A stretch of DNA of 60,755 bases, from contig JAEEQW010000015.1 in the NCBI GenBank assembly GCA_016285515.1, forward strand, positions 1-60,755, given 5' to 3'. Of the stretch, positions 59,698-60,755 are shown in pieces. The stretch comes from Bacteroidales bacterium (GTDB taxonomy: Bacteria; Bacteroidota; Bacteroidia; Bacteroidales; BM520). The position numbers and the translations under genes are program-made. The first letter of the stretch is position 1, and every line of letters starts with the position of its first letter. The notes beneath the pieces were generated by a model, which made no database searches, had not been told where the DNA came from, and worked only from the letters and a program-made list of their open reading frames with translations.

Positions 59698-60755
59698 TTG
59701 AACTGAACAAAAGGTCTTTAAACCCACAGGATCCGTCGTTGACATGGGAGGAAGTCAACGAAAACTGGCGAATAATAGAGGACTACCTGAATAACCACGT
59801 GTCAGTTGCAGGGCCTCAGGGACCGCAGGGACCGCAAGGATATCAGGGCTACAGAGGATATCAAGGCTACAAAGGCGATACCGGAGCAACCGGTCCTCAA
59901 GGCGCGACATTCACGCCATCGTATGACGAAGAAAGCGGTGATTTGAGTTGGGTATGTGACAACCCATTTATTATGCCACCGGCTACTGCTAATATCAGCG
60001 GTCCGCAGGGTGAGCAAGGTGAGAAAGGCGAACCAGGCACACCAGGCGAAAAAGGCGAAAAGGGTGACGATGGTGCGCCAGGTCCACAGGGTGAGCCAGG
60101 TTCAAAAGGTGACACCGGTTCACAGGGTCCTCAAGGCGAACCAGGTGACACGCAACAACACTATAACCTCACTATTACAAGAGGTGGGGCTACAGTGGAG
60201 ACATACGACCCAGTCGGAGCAGAAAAGACCGTTGATATAGTCGGCAAAAAGACCACTGGGGAAATCTTTAATGATTACAATGGTAACGTTGCATCTGGCA
60301 ATTACAGCCATGCCCATGGACACGGTACCAAAGCCCTTGGAGACAATCAGACGGTGATTGGCCAATATAACATCCCCGATAATGATTCCTTATTATTGGT
60401 AGGCAACGGCTCTGATAATAACAACAGAGCAAATGCGCTAAAACTCGACTCCAACGGCAATCTTGCTATACCTGGCAACGCTGAAATCGGCACTCCTCTT
60501 TCTATCGATATGACAGATTACGCATCCAAAGAGTGGGTGCTATCGAAGGGATATATTCGCGCCATTAACATTGATGGTATTGAGGGATTTCAGGGACCAC
60601 AAGGCGAGACGGGAGCCACCGGTCCACAGGGAGACCAAGGCGCAACCGGTGCCAAAGGAGACCAAGGCGACCAAGGTGCAATTGGTGCGAAGGGTGACAA
60701 AGGCGACCAAGGCAACCAAGGTCCACAAGGCAACCAAGGCCCTCAAGGCAATCAA
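59694..60755 (+). CDS. Collagen-like tail fibre protein (cut by window end)
   Basis: At least 354 codons are open to the window edge. The N-terminus (LNKRSLNPQDPSLTWEEVNE, NWRIIEDYLNN) is probably the tail-attachment part. Gly-X-Y triplets follow in three blocks (about residues 42-75, 104-151 and 300 to the end), rich in GPQGxxG, GEKG and GDQG. Between them is a globular insert with NYSHAHGHGTKALGDNQTVI and LLLVGNGSDNNNRANALKLD, like trimeric phage-fibre domains. Collagen-like triplets trimerise fibres. The receptor-binding tip lies beyond the window. Confidence 0.85.
   Translation, partial: MIELNKRSLNPQDPSLTWEEVNENWRIIEDYLNNHVSVAGPQGPQGPQGYQGYRGYQGYKGDTGATGPQGATFTPSYDEESGDLSWVCDNPFIMPPATANISGPQGEQGEKGEPGTPGEKGEKGDDGAPGPQGEPGSKGDTGSQGPQGEPGDTQQHYNLTITRGGATVETYDPVGAEKTVDIVGKKTTGEIFNDYNGNVASGNYSHAHGHGTKALGDNQTVIGQYNIPDNDSLLLVGNGSDNNNRANALKLDSNGNLAIPGNAEIGTPLSIDMTDYASKEWVLSKGYIRAINIDGIEGFQGPQGETGATGPQGDQGATGAKGDQGDQGAIGAKGDKGDQGNQGPQGNQGPQGNQ

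Larger units (their letters stand above)
27606..60755. mobile_element. Mu-like transposable prophage (right end outside the window)
   Basis: Hallmarks are a DDE MuA-type transposase with a MuB-type ATPase beside it, GemA, Gam, a gp29-like portal, gpF- and gpG-like head proteins, DUF1320 (gp36), and a sheath, tube and baseplate module. No tyrosine or serine integrase is seen. The left limit is approximate: the host DUF1848 frame breaks near 27606, while the first phage gene ends at 28175. The 5-bp target duplication and terminal transposase sites cannot be verified because the right end is missing. Confidence 0.85.

Noticed and set aside
59802..60240. Gly/Pro/Ser- and Lys-rich frames on both strands of the collagen-like region
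   Set aside because: Triplet repeats keep several frames open; only the frame starting at 59694 gives Gly-X-Y triplets and continues through the whole region.
27606..60755. Diversity-generating retroelement inside the window
   Set aside because: No reverse transcriptase motif and no template/variable repeat pair are visible up to the edge.

Overview
The window is about 60.8 kb of a Bacteroidales-type chromosome with a Mu-like (transposable) contractile-tailed prophage filling its right half. Three things point to Bacteroidetes: repeated -7 boxes of the TAnnTTTG type upstream of genes, a secreted peptidase ending in a type IX secretion (Por) sorting domain, and typical Bacteroidales families (DUF4143 ATPases, DUF3667, DUF4932, BACON and DUF6150 domains). 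Genus and species cannot be read from the sequence.

Host part (1 to about 27.6 kb). The left edge holds the end of an IS110-family transposase. It is followed by a GT2 glycosyltransferase with an overlapping membrane-protein gene, a DUF4143 ATPase, a C10 (streptopain-like) peptidase, an orphan AbiEi antitoxin whose AbiEii toxin survives as only 17 codons, an acyloxyacyl-hydrolase-like outer membrane protein, and a DUF4932 putative metallopeptidase. An array of five 42-bp repeats (9901-10105), each able to form a hairpin, precedes a rightward set of genes rich in protection against DNA damage: an AlkZ-like QxQ winged-helix protein, a ClbS/DfsB-like protein, an O6-alkylguanine alkyltransferase and a 1615-residue exonuclease-like/RecQ/UvrD fusion. 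Among them lie a GNAT-YoaP protein, a CDF metal transporter, an SGNH hydrolase and two decayed genes. Then comes a possible NAD/ADP-ribose island: a NUDIX-winged-helix regulator with palindromic operator candidates, a VWA protein with a macro-like C-terminus, and an ADP-ribosylglycohydrolase closed by a strong terminator. A second DUF4143 ATPase and a truncated DUF1848 gene end the host part.

Prophage (from about 27.6-28.2 kb, running off the right edge). The early region is a LexA-like CI repressor (leftward), a small Cro/Ner-like HTH protein, MuA-type transposase, MuB-type ATPase, a RecA-like ATPase, GemA, Gam and an unusual methyltransferase-glycosyltransferase fusion. The late region is split. 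Packaging and head genes (small and large terminase, gp36-like, gp29-like portal, gpF-like head protein fused to a probable toxin-type nuclease, gpG-like protein, tail completion) run leftward. Protease/scaffold, major capsid with BACON domain, lysis genes, sheath, tube, frameshifted tail chaperone, tape measure, baseplate and fibres run rightward. Three units with host-type -7 boxes sit inside the late region: an HTH-like gene at 38518, a small-RNA candidate at 39083-39164, and a secreted DUF6150 protein read against the tail operon at 54738. They look like cargo that a lysogen could express. The last gene, a collagen-like tail fibre, is cut by the window edge, so the right end of the phage, its target duplication and any tropism-switching cassette are not visible.
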